DNA from: Flemingiibacterium sp045579105
Lineage (GTDB): Bacteria > Bacillota > Clostridia > Oscillospirales > CAG-272
Reading direction: 5' to 3'
NCBI GenBank assembly: GCA_045579105.1
Contig: JAZNLM010000134.1
Location: 1-6,954 of the forward strand
DNA: 6,954 bases
Shown: in pieces, positions 5,558-6,954 of the stretch
How the letters are laid out: each line of letters starts with the position of its first letter
How positions within the stretch are numbered: the stretch's first letter is position 1
Position numbers and translations under genes: made by a program
The notes under the pieces: generated by a model
What the model was told of the DNA's origin: nothing
Databases searched by the model: none
Seen by the model: only the letters and a program-made list of their open reading frames with translations

Positions 5558-5582
5558 AAAAAAAGAACCGCTTTCGCGGTTC
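5558..5582 (-). terminator. Intrinsic terminator of the zinc-finger gene
   Basis: On the minus strand GAACCGC-GAAA-GCGGTTC (5582-5565) forms a 7-bp stem with a GAAA tetraloop, followed by seven T (5564-5558). It sits 19 nt past the stop codon of the leftward gene. This is a textbook rho-independent terminator. Confidence 0.85.
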
Positions 5583-5601
5583 CATTCTTATGTATCAATA
5601 T

Positions 5602-6579
5602 TTAATTTATATCAGTATCATTGATGATTTTTATCGTTTCTTCGGCGGATGATTTCCCTGCAACATAGGCATCTCGCGCTTGCGTTGCTTTCGTGTGCCA
5701 AGCCTGGTATTCTTGCCAACTCAAACCATGCGGCAAATCGCCCATTGCATCATTCTGACGCTCGTAGCGTTTATACATTTTTTGTTTCACTTTGTCAAAA
5801 GTTTTCAAAACCTCGTCTTTTTCTATATTCAGTTTGTGTTTCAAGGTCGGACCTATCTGTTTGCAAGTCTTTCCATTCTTAAAAATTCTATCGCAGTAAA
5901 GCGTCGTCTTTCTCGTTTTTGGAATGAAATAGTTTCCGCAACAGTGACATCTTGCAACCAACGGCTTCTTGTTTAAAAATCTTAAAAACAGATACGCATA
6001 GTAATTACAAATCGAACGGAAATAATATTGTTCCGACAGCTTTTCTCCCATATCGAGAATCTGAATACACTCCACACCTTGCAGCATAGGGAAATCTTTT
6101 TTCATATTCAAAGGCTTCTTCTCGCATAATCTTTGCAAAGCCAGTCCCATATAATATTGTACGCGGAGAATATCGTCCATCTTCGTAATCATTCTGTGCT
6201 TGGATTCATAAACAAACCACGCGCTGCCGTCGTCAACGGGTACAGCATCTTCCATCATCGTGCGAAACAAAGTTCCGTGTAAAATATCTTTTTTCTCATA
6301 GACCTGAATATAATCGTTTACCTTTTGCAAAAGCTCCGTAAACTTATCCATGTCCACTTCTTCGTAACCATCTTCCGTTTGAATCTCAATGCTTTCGCTT
6401 ATTGCATCTAACGAATTCACAACCTCGGAAAATTCGTTCAAATCCAACCTCATAAACGACATAAGCTCTTCGGCAATCGTCGTATCCTTCAATTTTCCCT
6501 TTCTCTTAACCGCGGAAAGGGTTCTTTTTATTTTACCGTCCCTTGATAATTTTATATACAAACCATACAGTTTCCCCAT
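5602..6579 (-). CDS. Zinc-finger protein resembling the DUF6076 group
   Basis: A 325-residue protein of unknown function. Seen: a lysine-rich N-terminus, a long mostly helical middle, and a four-cysteine cluster at residues 211-239, ARCHCCGNYFIPKTR followed by LYCDR and KTCKQIG (Cys211, Cys214, Cys229, Cys239; C-x2-C-x14-C-x9-C), which should bind zinc. After it comes a basic helical tail (KHKLNIEKDEVLKTFDKVKQ, 247-266). There is no signal peptide or membrane segment, so it is probably cytosolic. The C-x2-C-G-x-Y-F-I-P...YCDR pattern is what I associate with DUF6076 proteins of Firmicutes, recalled rather than searched. The ATG at 6579 (GGGGA about 8 nt upstream) is preferred over an in-frame TTG at 6621. 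The gene has its own promoter and terminator and is divergent from a RepA-like ATPase gene, suggesting membership of a mobile element. Nucleic-acid binding is only a guess. Confidence 0.7.
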   Translation of the reverse strand: MGKLYGLYIKLSRDGKIKRTLSAVKRKGKLKDTTIAEELMSFMRLDLNEFSEVVNSLDAISESIEIQTEDGYEEVDMDKFTELLQKVNDYIQVYEKKDILHGTLFRTMMEDAVPVDDGSAWFVYESKHRMITKMDDILRVQYYMGLALQRLCEKKPLNMKKDFPMLQGVECIQILDMGEKLSEQYYFRSICNYYAYLFLRFLNKKPLVARCHCCGNYFIPKTRKTTLYCDRIFKNGKTCKQIGPTLKHKLNIEKDEVLKTFDKVKQKMYKRYERQNDAMGDLPHGLSWQEYQAWHTKATQARDAYVAGKSSAEETIKIINDTDIN

Positions 6580-6636
6580 TTTCTTTTCCCCGTCTATAAT
6601 CAATCTTTGTGAAAAAATCAAAAGTTTGCTAGTTCA

Positions 6637-6665
6637 TTTTCAAGCATAATTTTTTGGTTTATTAT
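6637..6665 (+). promoter_or_regulatory. Weak candidate promoter for the rightward ATPase gene
   Basis: TTTTCA (6637-6642), a 17-nt spacer and TATTAT (6660-6665). Its -10 lies almost exactly on the -10 of the leftward promoter, so the two could not be occupied together. The -35 is poor. Confidence 0.3.
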
Positions 6666-6689
6666 ATCACACACCTAGGTAAAAGTCAA
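6661..6689 (-). promoter_or_regulatory. Strong sigma-A promoter of the zinc-finger gene
   Basis: On the minus strand TTGACT (6689-6684), a 17-nt spacer and a perfect TATAAT (6666-6661). The predicted start near 6654 gives a leader of about 75 nt to ATG 6579. The spacer contains an 8-bp palindrome, ACCTAGGT (6673-6680), well placed to be a repressor site. Confidence 0.7.
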
Positions 6690-6715
6690 AACAAAAAAAC
6701 AACTGGAGGATAACA

Positions 6716-6954
6716 ATGAATCTACAAATAACAAAAAAACTTAATGTAATAGACGGCGAAACACTCATGGACGCAAGATTGCCCAAGCGCAATTTCTGCG
6801 TGGAAACACTGCTCCCCGAAGGCATCTCTATGCTCGGCGGCGCACCTAAGGTCGGGAAATCCTGGATGGTCTTGCTCCTTGCATTGCAGGTTGCAAAAGG
6901 TGAGCCCCTTTGGAATCTCCCTACCAAACAAGGTACGGTGCTTTACCTTGCGTT
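6716..6954 (+). CDS. RepA/AAA_25-like P-loop ATPase, 5' part only
   Basis: An open frame from ATG 6716 to the window edge (79 codons, no stop), so only the N-terminus is visible. GGAGG at 6705-6709 lies 6 nt before ATG. The protein begins MNLQITKKLNVIDGETLMDA and reaches LPEGISMLGGAPKVGKSW, in which GGAPKVGKS (residues 41-49) is a Walker A loop. This is followed by MVLLLALQVAKGEPLW and a strand GTVLYLAL. The arrangement (short lead-in, LPEG, G-x-P-K-x-G-K-S, then ALQVAxGxPxW and VLYLxL) is that of RecA-fold RepA-type helicase ATPases carried by plasmids, phages and integrative elements. It would act in replication of the element (inference). Walker B and the C-terminus lie outside the window. 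Divergent from the zinc-finger gene. Confidence 0.8.
   Translation, partial: MNLQITKKLNVIDGETLMDARLPKRNFCVETLLPEGISMLGGAPKVGKSWMVLLLALQVAKGEPLWNLPTKQGTVLYLA

Noticed and set aside
6580..6621. TTG at 6621 as start of the zinc-finger gene
   Set aside because: It is a rare start codon without a convincing ribosome site, and the added residues look like untranslated leader. ATG 6579 has GGGGA upstream.
1..6954. CRISPR array, tRNA, rRNA, insertion sequence or attachment site
   Set aside because: No regularly spaced repeats, cloverleaf, transposase or integrase, or flanking direct repeats were seen on either strand.

Overview
The window looks like chromosomal DNA of a low-to-moderate G+C Gram-positive anaerobe, most likely a member of the Clostridia. 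The evidence is strong AGGAGG-type ribosome sites, AT-rich intergenic DNA with near-consensus sigma-A promoters, short intrinsic terminators, and proteins of Firmicutes type. The organism cannot be named more precisely from the sequence.

Left part (about 26-5401): a small catabolic-looking cluster under one regulator. A Gfo/Idh/MocA oxidoreductase reads left (26-973). A TetR/AcrR regulator reads right (1331-1951). It is followed by a tight three-gene operon: an M20D metal-dependent amidohydrolase (2020-3303), an extended SDR/epimerase-like protein (3318-4337) and a dihydrodipicolinate synthase/N-acetylneuraminate lyase (DHDPS/NAL) superfamily protein (4337-5401). The set suggests release of an amide- or acyl-linked precursor by the hydrolase, NAD(P)-linked redox steps by the two oxidoreductases, and a Schiff-base lyase or aldolase step. 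The substrate is not identifiable. No transporter or kinase lies in the window.

The 357-bp divergent region (974-1330) is the most striking stretch. It is a tandem, diverged duplication of one module. Each copy holds an operator-like site (AACCRTTTAGTTACTATTT), a leftward promoter and a rightward promoter. A third, looser copy of the operator sits in front of the amidohydrolase operon at 1979-1990. This pattern strongly suggests that the TetR protein controls itself, the leftward oxidoreductase and the rightward operon.

Middle (5402-5601): about 200 bp without a gene. It holds a large nested GC-rich hairpin (5469-5522) and a clean leftward intrinsic terminator (5558-5582).

Right part (5602-6954): a leftward gene for a four-cysteine zinc-finger protein resembling the DUF6076 group, with its own strong promoter. 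It is divergent from the start of a P-loop ATPase like the RepA/AAA_25 helicase-type ATPases of phages, plasmids and integrative elements, which runs off the window. This suggests the edge of a mobile element or genomic island, but no integrase, attachment site or tRNA is visible.
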